Positions 23,801 through 34,404 of a DNA stretch of 64,000 nucleotides are shown here, one piece after another. The DNA is from Rhizoclosmatium globosum (Eukaryota > Chytridiomycota > Chytridiomycetes > Chytridiales > Chytriomycetaceae). The translations under genes were made by a program, and so were the position numbers. The first letter of the stretch is position 1, and every line of letters starts with the position of its first letter. The notes under the pieces were generated by a model. The model saw only the letters and a program-made list of their open reading frames with translations, did no database searches and had not been told where the DNA came from. The DNA lies in assembly GCA_002104985.1 (NCBI GenBank), contig MCGO01000019.1:248001-312000 (forward strand), given 5' to 3'.

Positions 23801-24272
23801 ACGTGGGGGTGCGTATCCGTAGTCAGCGCCATTTGAATAATTGTTTTGAGGGTATTTTGGACCAAATGATGGCGGAGGCTGATTAGATCTTTGGGAAGTG
23901 CCATAAGCTCAATTTTCAAGAGTGGAGGAGACCTACGAAATTCCTGGATCATTCCACGATTGGTATGGATGCCTTTTTTGGGATTGCGTGTTTGGTTGTG
24001 TATGGTTGGGCATGGAGAGAAGAAGTCGCGTCCTGACTTTGAATTCAGTCATCTTTGATACTACAGTCTCATCACCTCCTCTCTGATCATAGCGTTCCAT
24101 CACCGAGCTTTCTTTTCCTATCAGGGGATCAGCGATGCTGACAACTAGCTCTCGTTGTTGTTCGCGCAGCCTCCTTAATCGTGGATTTTGTTGAGCTTGT
24201 TGCGCCAAGAATTGCTAGGCCACGGAAGAATCTTAGAACCTCTCCCATCAGCGATGGCACTCATACCTGCAT
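20824..24272 (-). CDS. Coiled-coil protein, probably CSPP1-like centrosome/cilium protein
   Basis: A multi-exon gene read leftward and rich in charged coiled coil, with short introns between about ten exons. Visible segments: LRRLREQQREL near the start (about 24160), a Pro/Gln/Tyr-rich stretch (23500-23990), the helix YLQELNEQVRMKKEREDME (about 23040), then NPWGKAGAGAPLR (about 22880), a Gly/Gln-rich linker (22390-22740), a long KAKLLAEKQAEEAKEQER helix (22060-22340), and a C-terminal LDDLLTRHPDHLVNDFLMKG. The combination of 'YxxELxxQ' helices with NPWGxxGAGAPLR is what I associate with vertebrate CSPP1, which binds microtubule minus ends and cilia. The first exon is uncertain: an in-frame ATG at 24272 is the simplest start, but an upstream exon is possible. 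Exon borders were not all resolved. Confidence 0.55.
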
Positions 24273-24451
24273 TTCTTGCTGTCGCTCCTGCTTCAGGTCT
24301 GCCGTCGGACGTCATCGGTTCCAAACATTTATCAAAGAATTGTCACTGCAAGTAAGTCAACCAAGTAAATAATAGATAGCGCTTTAAATAACAAAGCAGT
24401 CTCAAATAAAATTAGAGTGAAAGGAAAAGAAATAGATGAATTCAAATGAAT

Positions 24452-26420
24452 TTAGTGCTTGGCACCGAATTGAGATTCAGTCACACCAGCACCCAATGCA
24501 GCAGTAGCAGTCACACCTCCCTGGACAGTACGAATCAAGTTATCGTAGTATTCAGCGCCAGACCACTTTTGGTGAGTCAAGGTCTCCACGCCGTTGGCGC
24601 GCTCTTGACGTTGAATACCCTCGACGTAGGCAAGCATACCACGAGCAGCGTAGTCCTTGGCAAAGTTGTCAGAGATGAGAGCGTTGGAGTGGAACTAAAT
24701 TTGAGTGTTAGATTACTCGAATGACAATGACAATAGAATAACAAACAACTTACACCAGCCAATGTGATGAACTGCCAGACGAATCCAAGACGTCCCAACT
24801 CTTCAATGAATCCTCGGATCTGAGCGTCGGTCATACCGGCGGCGTCCCAGTTGAAAGATGGGGACAAGTTGTAAGCCAACATGACGTTGGGGTGAACAGA
24901 GAGAACTCCGGCAGAGAATTCCTTAGCCTGGGAGAGGATTGGCTTAGCAGTCTCCATCCACAAGAGGTCAGAGTATGGAGCGTAAGCAATAGCACGAGAG
25001 ATACAAGCTTTAGTTCCACCCTGGTAACGGAAGTAACCCTCACGAACTCTTGGCTTGTTCCAGCACCAGTATGGGTCGACACCGAAAGACTTGGCAAGCT
25101 TACGAGCCTCGGAGTTTGACAATGAGTTGGCCTTTGCGGTGAACTCGGCAATCTGGGCATCCTTCTTTGGGTTGTTGGAAGCCTTGAGGGCTTCAATGAC
25201 GGCAGCAGAGTAGAGCTTGATTCCAGCGGCAGCAACCCAGTCAGCCTCAACCTTTGCAAGAGCAGGACCGATTTTACCGGCAGCCTGAGCATCCTCCATC
25301 ACCTCGGCAAGAGGTCTCTGGCTCGCGTTAGTGGAACCAAGAATGAAAGCGTGGTCACGACGATCAATGTTGGAAGTGATCAAAGTAGCAGCCTCCGCAT
25401 CAGTTCTGGAAACAATAATGTTTCCACAGCCATGATATCAAACTGAAGACGAACAGCAACGAGACGGTTAATGTGCTCTTGGACAGGGACCAACACCTTT
25501 CCAGCCATGTGTCCACACTTCTTGGTTCCAGCCATTTGGTCCTCCAAGTGGATTCCGGCGGCACCACGCTCAACAAACATCTTGGCAAGCTTCATGGTGG
25601 CAGTGATACCACCGTGACCCGTGTCGGCATCGGCAATAATTGGACGGAGGAAGTCGTGGACTGGTTGGGAGGCACGGGCGGAAGGTGGGAGGGAAAGACG
25701 GGCTTCGCGTTGCTTTCTGTCGTGGAATTGTTGGGCGAGGAAGAGGTGCTCAACCTTGTTTGGAACAGTGTCCATTGGGTAGTCGGCAAGGTCTGGGCCT
25801 GGCTCGTTGGAGGTGGATGCTGTTGAGGAACACTGCCATCCAGACACGTAGATTGTGTCGAGGAACTTGCCCATTTGGATAACCTGTATTTAAGATATTA
25901 GGAATCTGCAGAATAGGTTGTAGAGAGAGAAAGGGGGAAGGAAGGTGGCAGTCCATGTGGCGCGAGGCTCATGGGGGTAGCAGAAATCTGGTGAGTGAAC
26001 GTCAATCCTGAAACAACGGGTGAATCCACGCAAATCCCTTGTCTCATCCCACAGAGTTCAGTGTTCTAGTTGTTGTATAAGTACGTGCCTGGATTGGGTC
26101 AAGGGCTCCGTAAGTTCGAGAAGCAGTCTTGTTTTGGTGGTGGGTCTTGAGCAGGGACCAGAGCTTCTTGGCCTGGGTGTTGGACGCGTAGTCTTGGGTC
26201 ATTGTTCCGCGCTTAACAGCAACTGCATTTAAAAGAGGAAAGGTGGTGGGTTAGAGGCCGTGCTTCAAGGGGGTGCTGCATCAATAGTACCATCAGCAGC
26301 TGAGTATGGTCGGATAATCTGGGCAAATCTCTGAGACTTCCATCCAGCTGAAATCTGAGCAATCTGAGCTTGGAATCCCTTTTCCTCTTCAGCGAGTTGG
26401 GCGGCAGTGAGTTGTGGCAT
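24452..26420 (-). CDS. ICL1: Isocitrate lyase (apparent one-base deletion)
   Basis: Glyoxylate-cycle enzyme splitting isocitrate to glyoxylate and succinate, needed for growth on acetate or lipids. Exons 26291-26420, 26089-26222, 24754-25883 and 24452-24694. Family landmarks: [31 protein letters not shown], the catalytic [32 protein letters not shown], and the C-terminal [12 protein letters not shown]. Between FDIM (about 25430) and SRTDAEAAT the frame slips by one base; adding one base near 25410-25428 restores a 545-aa protein of normal length. The intron at 25884-26088 (205 bp) has acceptor CAG, but the phase requires a GC donor (CAG|GCACGT), a rare but known class. The AKH end resembles a C-terminal tripeptide but is not a clear peroxisomal signal. 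Confidence 0.9.
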
Positions 26421-26727
26421 TTTTGGTGAGAATAGTTTGAAGGAATCTTTTCGCTCGTTCCCCCCGAGTCTCCCCGCGGAACAAACACGTGGGACCGTGA
26501 CGTCATAAAGAGAACCAGGTGTTTTAATAATGGATTTCTCATGGATATGAACAAGAGCAACGGTTTGAATTCTTATGTATGGTTGCATTTGGTCACTTCC
26601 AAAGCAATCGGAAACAAATAAATCAACAGGAAAGCAGGATTCAACATGATCGTTACGACTTCTCTTCATTCTCTAGAATCTACAACAGATCAAAAAATAA
26701 TTAGGGACGTTGTTTATTGGATTTTGG
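26421..26727. other. Intergenic region upstream of isocitrate lyase
   Basis: About 300 bp between the lyase start and the next minus-strand stop. Presumably the lyase promoter; no specific operator recognised. Confidence 0.4.
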
Positions 26728-27650
26728 TCAAGTCCACTTGCTCTTGACAAGAGTGTCACCCATCCCGCTGTTACCCTCCTGAGTGACATCGGGCACATTA
26801 ATATAAGCGCGTAGATTGCGAACAACATCCGGACCAAGTCGCTGAACAAGCGGCGAAGCAGCATCAAATTCATCGCGTTTGCTGCAATCAGAGTGTAAGT
26901 CCACGTTTTAAGAGAATATCAAACTTCAAAGAGAGGTCTTTCAGATTAACTACACGTATTCCGTCCAATGGTGTTCATACATTCACTTGATACGACTTAT
27001 GATCGCCCACTCTCTTCTCACAGAACTCACCACATCTATTCACTTGTATCCATCTCGTCCATATTCTTTCAACGTTCTCCGACATTGATGCCGATAATTT
27101 CCATTCTCATCAAGTCTCATCTGTCTTATCCAGACTACTTTTGCTCTAACAGTCACCGCTCCATAAACTTTGCTCAATCTAATCAGCTCAATTAACATAC
27201 TTTTCGGGAATCTGCTTCCGCTGCCAAGATACTCTTCGAGATCAGCACATCAGTCTTTCCTTGTTGATGGAAGGTAGTTGAAGCATTTGCCTTCACCGCA
27301 GCGGCCTTTCGCGATCTCAGGATAGACAGCATTTCATTATCCTGCGCCGAGCGATAAGAAGAGGAAGTGAGCAAGACGAAAGAACGAGAACCAGGTTTAC
27401 CTTTTTGAAGTCAGCCTCCACTTTCGTTGTTTTGATTGACCAGTTCATTTTGTGAAAGTTTTCTTTTGTTGCGGCGTCGATTTCGGGCGAGTCAGATTGT
27501 TGTTGTTGGATTGGTTGTTGTGTTGAAGAAGAAGAGACAGTTGGGGGCTGGATCGCGCCGAAGAGCCGCGCTTGCCGCCGAGGATGCCGGCGGACTGTGC
27601 ACAACGGTTGGCTGGAGGCGGCGTGCGGCCTTTGAGGACTGGGCTCCCAT
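26728..27650 (-). CDS. Hypothetical protein, possible N-myristoylated start
   Basis: I do not recognise this family. Coding-like pieces on the minus strand: a start MGAQSSKAARR (27650), whose Gly2 and Ser6 fit an N-myristoylation signal; a Ser/Gln-rich stretch leading to DSPEIDAATKENFHKMNWS (about 27430-27500); DNEMLSILRSRKAAAVKAN with LISKSILAAEADSRK (27190-27345); and a C-terminal exon RDEFDAASPLVQRLGPDVV ending VKSKWT at 26728. The N-terminal segment and the Ser/Gln stretch are in different frames, and the 26880-27190 interval does not splice in phase. At least one base error, micro-exon or missed exon is therefore likely. The coding status is supported by the uninterrupted charged helical segments. 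Confidence 0.5.
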
Positions 27651-27750
27651 TCGAAGTGGGTGGTGGTGGTGTTGGTGAAGGAGGTTGATTTCAAACAAAT
27701 CAAAGAACGATCAAATAGTAAATAGAGGAAATAGTTTACTATTAATGCTT

Positions 27751-30582
27751 TCATGAAGGTGGCTGCTGCGCCTTCCAATAGTCGCGATTCGTCTCTAGAT
27801 TCCTGATCGCCTCAAAGTCATACTCCTTGGCTCGAAGGAATACATCCAATGCTTCATACAGTGGAATCACGATATAGTCAACAAATCCAACTTGGCACTT
27901 TGGAATAAATGTCGTTGTCCGATCCATAAACATGGAACGGGATAGCCAGATCGCTTTTCCTCATCTCCTTGTTTGAAAAACTCTTCCATGATTTTGAAAG
28001 CCCATTTCTTGCACACCTCCAATCCTTTGGCCGCGTTCGAAATGTCTCCACATTTGATGAAAATATTGAGGGCCAACTGTCTGTCCTGGGCACTGTTGAA
28101 GTCCAATGCTCCTCCGCCACTACCACCACCACCTCCTCCTCCTGAATTATTGTTGTTGATCAATCCATTCACTTTGATTTTGAATTTGGCAATATATTCA
28201 AAATGGTTGGACATGTCTGTTGTCCGTGTCAGTGTAAACACCAGACACTACTATTTTACAACAATAATACCTGTCGCAAGAACCATGGACACAATTAGTT
28301 GGCGTATCGTCTTTAATTTATCTGCGGGAAGTCTCTTGAAAATATCACAGCCAGGATTATTGATCATAATCTCAAATGCCGTTGCACAGTGATGCGACTC
28401 TAATACGGCAATATCATTGTACCGCAACGCGAGTGGGTGTCCCGTCGATACCAAGTATGCATTAGTACGCCTGGATGATCCACATCATGAATTGCCGCTG
28501 CTATAATTCCTGCAAAAATTTCCTACATTGGGAGGGTTGTTCATGCTGCACAGATATCAGGGAGGCTTACATCTTGCTTAAAACTCCCCTCAAGTCCAAG
28601 AGAGGTCAAGAAAAAGTTCATGGCGTGAAGACATCGGCTGCGTGTAACGCTGAATGATATGGAAGGGGTCTGTATTTGGATTCAATTGTTTTGAAGAAGC
28701 TCTGAACTACTTGTTCATCAAGGTTATAAACTTCTATGAAACCATGCTTCCGGAATGCTGCCATAGCGACTGGTACAGAGGTAATCCTGTAATATTCAAC
28801 TGTCAATCTGACACTTGATCGGCAACACTCAAGAACTCATACCATTTGTCAACCTCTCGAGTTCAAACAAATCAAAATTCCAGGATCCAAATTCTCAAGT
28901 AATTCTGCAATTTTTTGATCATTCGCCTGCATCGTGCGTGGAATCTGAGTAATCACTGGTCCCTTTTTGGAATCTTCCAACGATCCTAACCCCACAGCCC
29001 CATACAAAGACTGACTATCCGTATTCTGCGCAATCATAGCCGTCAACCAAGTCTTAACATCACTATCCACAGCCCCCGCCCCAAAATCCAAATTCGGCAA
29101 AAACAACTGATTCGACGACAAAATCTGCACAACATAATCCAAACTCTCCATCACATCCACATCCAAACTCCTCGCCTCCTGCATCGCCCGAATACTCTTA
29201 TCACTTTCGTGATGGGCGAATCCAGGTCCAAGTTCAGTCTTTCTGATCCCTGCTTCCCACGCAGTTTTGTTTTCATTCTTGGTTCTGTTTTTCGATGCGT
29301 GTGCGTTTGCGGAGCGGGAGAGGAGGTTGATGGCGTAGTCGTGGATGTAGAGTTCGAGAGGAGGAAGCAGGCGCCAAGGAGGAGGATTCCGGATAGGTAG
29401 GTGATTTCTTCGGAGGCGGTTATTTTGGAGGTGTAGCCGACTTGGCAGGTTGTTGCGGTGAGGGTTTTCGAAGCGGATCCTTGGGGATGGAAGAGCATGG
29501 GGCGGTTTCGCGGTAAATTATTCTGGTGGCAGGAGCAAAGGTTGCTGAGTATACATCTGTTGCGAAAATATTGCTTGTGAGGAGGATGAGGCAAATGTAT
29601 ATGACTATAATATTTTTTAGAGATGTTAACCACGAAATCGAGTTGTCACCTATAAATAAGAGTGTCGCTGCAATGACGTGTCTTCTCAATGTTGTAATTC
29701 CAATTTGAATGTTGTTTGTCATCAAGGAAATGAACCTAGGTGGTGGGTGTCAATTCTCAAAATTCGGACAGGAAATCTTACCAGGCTAAAGAAAATATTA
29801 TATGGGCATCTCTTAGCATCAAATGAAATACTGTATAAGGAATAAATGACAGATACAGTGGGGCCATCGTGTTCTCATTACGGAACAGAAAGAGGCGACT
29901 AAGTTCCCAGGCACATAGCTCGTGTATATATCTGTCGAATTAAATCAACGTAGATCAAATAAGCCAAATTAAATAACGCTTACATAGGGGATATGTCCAC
30001 CACCAGATATAAGTCCATTCTGAAAAGTGTAAACAAATGAGCATAATCCCAAACCAAATGTAGTGACACATCATCTATCCAGACAGAAAGTAAGCTCAAA
30101 TATTAGAGAATAAACTCTCTCCTCACTTCAAACTGAATAGGCCCCCGAATAATCTCAAAGCTGTCATCAGACGCACTCGTTGCTTCAGCCGGAGCAGATT
30201 TCAGCTGAACCGAGCTCTGCATCGAGTTACCCGTTGGAGTTTTGGCAAGAGGACTTGTCCCGCCATGCCCGAATTTCACTTCACTCAAGTTTCTTGGAGT
30301 GGACGCGTTTGAGACTCCGACCATCGGTGTCGGTGGTTCGAGGAAAGATGCAGAGTGTTCACTGGATGCTATCGTTGATGCGACAGAGGCATGTTTACTC
30401 ATGGTGGTGATGATGGGCTTTTGTTGGGTGTTTATTGAATTTCGATTGGTTTGCGGCGGGCTTGTAACTTGTTTGGCTGTGGCGATGACTGGAGCTGTTG
30501 TTGTTGCTTCGTTTGATTGTGGAGAAATGGAGGGGTTTGGACGTATGACTGGTGGAAGTCTGCCTGTGGGTCGCGATATCAT
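27751..30582 (-). CDS. Class I cyclic-nucleotide phosphodiesterase with N-terminal membrane region (several apparent frameshifts)
   Basis: Hydrolyses cAMP and/or cGMP. The catalytic half (27751-28810) carries the metal and active-site landmarks: YHSALHAADV, IHDVDHPG, VLESHHC, LATDMSNHFEYIAKF, KCGDISNAAKG and VGFVDYIVIPLYE. Upstream (29370-30000) are hydrophobic helices such as NIIVIYICLILLTSNIFATD and YLSGILLLGACFLL, then a low-complexity N-terminus starting at 30582. The protein is thus probably membrane-anchored with a cytosolic PDE domain. A Gly/Ser/Asn loop interrupts the domain near 28130. Reading through requires adding one base at about 27935, 28472, 28622 and 29370. Each slip falls inside a conserved motif that continues in the next frame, so sequence error is likelier than introns, but four in one gene leaves decay open. 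Confidence 0.75.
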
Positions 30583-30775
30583 CGCCTCCTTTACAGACGT
30601 CGTTTAGATGACAATTCCATTTTCCACTGACAGAAAAAAGCTGTGGGATTGAAAGCCGACATTGCTTTCCTGGAGGAATAATAATTTGGGTTTTGAATGT
30701 TTCAATTAAGATTTTAAATTGACGAATCAATCAGGGTTTCAGCCACTCCGCCACATCCATTCAAAAACAAACCAG

Positions 30776-31985
30776 ATGCCACCCTCCGTTGAGCTACGAC
30801 CAATCACAGCAACTAACGTCGATGCTGTGAATGATTTGCGTCTTAGCCCTGATCAGTACCATGGAATGGTCTACATTCCTTTCGGCGCCTGCATCCGCTC
30901 CTTCCAGCCATCTGTATGGACTCGACTCTTTTGGGACACTGACATCGATAAGCCAGTTGGCATGGTCCAGATCAGCTTGAACGGTGACGCAGACACAAGA
31001 TTGAGGCAATCGGGATCGACGAGAGGTACCAAGGCAAGGGATACGGAAGAGCCTGTATGAACTTGGTACTTCAAGCTGTGAAGGAGTCAGAGGAACTGCC
31101 GGGTTTGAGAAAGGGGATCTTGTTGGAGTATGCTGAACCAACTGACGAATACTGCCCAAGGGACTTTTACTTGGCAATTGGGTTCAGACATACTGGAAAG
31201 CTGGAAGATGAGTTTATTGAGATGTATTATGCTTTTGAGGAGAAGGATCAGAGATCTCCGATTAGTACACCGCCACCAACGTCCAGTAAGCTGGGAACGA
31301 AGCAAGTTCTTATCGCCGAGGAAACTTACTTTGCTAAATATCTGGGAGAAATGCAATTCGAATCCATTACATTGGGAGATTTCGGTCAGGACGACATCTT
31401 TGCTTTCTATTGGTACGATTCTCTAGGCCCAATGGTGAGTAATTTCACAGCAATTACGTCACTTACTTATTTACACGGAAATAGTGTCTGTCAAATGTAA
31501 GATGGCTGAATTGGGCAGTTTACCAACCAAAAGGCAGTGTCGCAGTAAAAGTCCTGTACTCTACAGCTGAAATGACAGAATATAAAGCAATTCTTCAAGA
31601 GGGATTAACCAAGAAGCCGTTTCCAAAGGCTGTTGGATACATTATCCTCAAGGAAATTGAGTGTGGGAAGTATGAGTTGAAACACATGTTCGTGAACCCG
31701 TCCCGTCGTGGTCAAGGTATAGCCAAAAAGGGACTCAGATTGTTAGACCGCGAGGTTGTTGTTTTTGGGAATGAAGTTGAGAGTACCCGTTCAAGTTTGG
31801 GGCTCGCGCATTTGCATGAGAACCAGGGAATGGCTCTGGAAAACTGCCAACCTTTACTGATGAAACTTGGTTTCAAAGTGGATGCAGTTGGACAACTGCG
31901 TTTTAATTCAAACAAGGTACAATCAGGTCCAAAGCTGTTTATGATGCGTATTTTTGGAAGCTGCTTAGCAAAAGATATGGAATAA
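30776..31985 (+). CDS. Protein with two GNAT acetyltransferase domains (apparent one-base deletion)
   Basis: Acyl-CoA-dependent N-acetyltransferase family; the substrate cannot be told. Exons 30776-31434 and 31485-31985 (intron 31435-31484). The first GNAT domain has the CoA-binding loop DERYQGKGYGRA, but in another frame from the start: one base is missing near 31000. Adding it makes exon 1 exactly 660 nt and the protein 386 aa. The second domain (31530-31950) has HMFVNPSRRGQGIAKKGLRLL, again the Q/R-x-x-G-x-G/A loop, followed by LHENQGMALENCQPLLMKLGF, typical of the C-terminal helix and strand. It is divergent from the PDE gene, with about 190 bp between starts. Confidence 0.72.
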
Positions 31986-32350
31986 AAGTCCCGAGTTTGA
32001 TTCTCGTGAATAATCAATAATTTCAAGGTGGCAGCAAATAAATAGCAATGTTGTTTCAGATGAAAGGTTTTCAACTAAATGAACATTTGAAATTGTCCAA
32101 AGTGTAAAGTGGTGCCATTGCCATATTCTAAACCCCTTTCCCTTTCCTTAACGAATCAAGCGAGTGTTTCTGATGAAGAAATCAATTTATTGCATTTGCA
32201 TCAACAGCAGTCACTTATATAGTTAAGAATTCTGAATCCATAACAAATCAATATCAGATTGAAAGGAATAAACTGAAATGTGGTAGAATGTGGAAGAATA
32301 ATATGAGAAAAAAGAACATAACGAATTTCCGATAATAATTAAGCCTGGCC
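31986..32350. other. Intergenic region, GNAT / GPCR 3' ends
   Basis: AT-rich, 365 bp between two convergent genes. Only 3' UTR-like sequence is seen (AATAAA-like motifs near 31980 and 32036). Confidence 0.45.
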
Positions 32351-33567
32351 TCAAACACGGCTACTTGCATCTCCAGTCGTTCCACATCCATTCGTGGATT
32401 CCTTCCTTGAAGACTCTCCACTCTTTTTCAACCCCAAAACTCCCATAATTTCATTCCAATAACTTGTTAGAAAGAAAACAAACGCGTTCCATATTCCCAT
32501 CATACTGAAACTTACAGTCATCCACAGTGCAAGCCACTTTGGAATCATAATGTTGAAATACTGCATTACACGAACAGTAGTGGGTGGAGTCCAAACGACA
32601 ATGAACCCGCCCGCAATCAATACAGCTCGAAACAGAATAGCCTTGATACGAGAGTCATTCAAAACAGATTGTTTTGGTGGTTTAATGACTGAAATAGCGG
32701 TTTTAAGGGTACTTGAGTGTCTTGTGAAAGTTGGTGAAGGTAAAGGAACTGGGGGTTCCTTGTCATTCGAGTCTCTATGGTCAAGTTTCTGGGAGTTTCG
32801 TTGAGTGGTTTGAGAAGTGTCTTTACGCTCAAATACTGGAGTACTGATTTGAGAGGATTTGTACGAGGCTCCATTGTTTTGATCTTGAATGACACCAGCT
32901 GTGGCAGATACTGCGGATACTTTCGTCATGACTCCCAAAACTTTCTGAAAAATAAAACAGTAGAGAATAACAACGAAGATGATATGAATCCTGTTAAAAA
33001 GCATAAAAATCGAGCCTACATGATCGGAAATTTTTACCAAAGCTCAACGTAGAACAAATAAACGCGGTAGTTCTTATCTTTTATCCAGCAGTAAGCGCCT
33101 GTATTCCCAAATACAGTGATTCCTTGCACTTTTTGAACAATGAGGCCAATAGCCATCAAAAGAACAGGAACACCCCAGCCGTATGCATGATAGTACCACC
33201 AATATGAGTTTGCAACGGTTGCACCTTTCAGAACCGTGACATAGCAATGAACTGCAAAATCAAATGATTATTAAATCTGTTTAAGACGCGAAACAAACCT
33301 GAGATCAAAACAGTCCACCCAACAGTGCTATTCAAAAACACCTCGTGCCAAGTCCCGACAGATTGACAAAAACTTGCAGACGGAAATCCAGCGATAATGG
33401 TCCAGTCGATAGCGCAAATGATCTCACTTACGGCGAGACAAACTTGCATGTAGTATAACTTTATGAAACCTGGTAGTGAAAGCAACACAGGCAATCACTG
33501 CGAGATTAATGGGAATTGTAAAAGCCCCTGCCGTAATTAGGGCCAGCTGTTCAGACGAGTACAACAT
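32351..33567 (-). CDS. Seven-helix receptor, cAMP-receptor-like (one apparent frame slip)
   Basis: Likely G-protein-coupled receptor at the plasma membrane. Exons 33299-33567, 33038-33251 and 32351-32990, with two 47-bp introns. Helix-like segments in order: LALITAGAFTIPINLAVIAC, YYMQVCLAVSEIICAIDW, VGWTVLISG with HCYVTVLKG, GVPVLLMAIGLIVQK, YRVYLFYVELWIHIIFVVIL, then a long Ser/Thr-rich cytoplasmic loop, LFRAVLIAGGFIVVWTPP, and WMTVSFSMMGIWNAFVFFL. The pattern AYCWI...R.YLFYVELW is what I associate with Dictyostelium-type cAMP receptors and related fungal receptors. Between helices 1 and 2 (about 33475-33495) the frame changes; total length implies one extra or two missing bases. The ligand is unknown. 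Confidence 0.68.
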
Positions 33568-33759
33568 TGTCTAATGGTGAGGTGGTTGGCGATTCCGATG
33601 GTGATATTAAGAAGATATTGTCTGGGAAGCGCAGGATTTTCCTCGCATTGTCAGGGTCCAAAATACGGTTAAAACAGGATAAGAATGGGATTTACGTTTA
33701 ATGAACTTGCCAAACCCTACCAACCAAATTGATAATTTAAAACTCTAAACCTTATCATC

Positions 33760-34000
33760 TTTTTGGAACAAAGAAATTCAGTAATCTCTGTCCAATAAGA
33801 CGTGAGATAGAACACAAAAGAGTTCCAAATACCCATCACAGAAAGGCTAAACACCATATAAATGGCTAGCCAGTCGCATTATGAAACTGCATTGCACTAG
33901 AAAACAGTGGGTGTAGTCCAAATGACAATAAAACATCCGGCAATTAAAAGTGCACAAATGCCATAGCTTTAACGTGTGCGTCTGACATAGCTGAGAATCC
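33760..34000 (-). pseudogene. Decayed second copy of the seven-helix receptor (3' part)
   Basis: Minus-strand reading gives DAHVKAMAFVH, GCFIVIWTTPTVF and LAIYMVFSLSVMGIWNSFVF in different frames with internal stops. These match helices 6 and 7 of the intact receptor at 32351-33567 (GGFIVVWTPPT and SFSMMGIWNAFVFF). No start or 5' part is visible. It is a relic of a tandem duplication lying just upstream of the intact copy. Confidence 0.7.
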
Positions 34001-34095
34001 TTGATAGTGAATACGCTTGGTCTCCAACCCTTTGAAAATCTGGACCAATATCCAACGTTGCTCTACAGGTAGAATTAAACTGTCCTTCAGCCCGA

Positions 34096-34287
34096 TCAAG
34101 CAAAGGTGCAGAAGTTCGACATTACCCGAAACAGTTTGCCAGTTTTAACTACAGCCGTACTATCGAAATGGAAGTAGGATCGTGCTATATCTACACGTTT
34201 GATGGCAACACGCCGACCTGTGGATCTTTGCACTGCGAGGATAACCTGTGCAACTCCTCCAACTCTCTTTATAGTTGAAATTTTCAA
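34096..34287 (-). pseudogene. Fragment of a protein kinase N-lobe
   Basis: The minus strand encodes GGVAQVILAVQRSTGRRVAIKRV, which resembles the glycine-loop region and the VAIK lysine of Ser/Thr kinases. Nothing corresponding to the catalytic loop (HRD) or DFG motif follows, so it is a short relic or an isolated exon. The match is short, hence modest confidence. Confidence 0.45.
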
Positions 34288-34404
34288 TCATCAACCAGCT
34301 GTTTTTGATTTTGATATCCTGAATTGAAGAACTTGCATCGTGACATTCTTCTTTCTTCCCTTTCTTTGTTAATTCTTTGTTTTATCGTTTTTCTTCTTGA
34401 CCAA

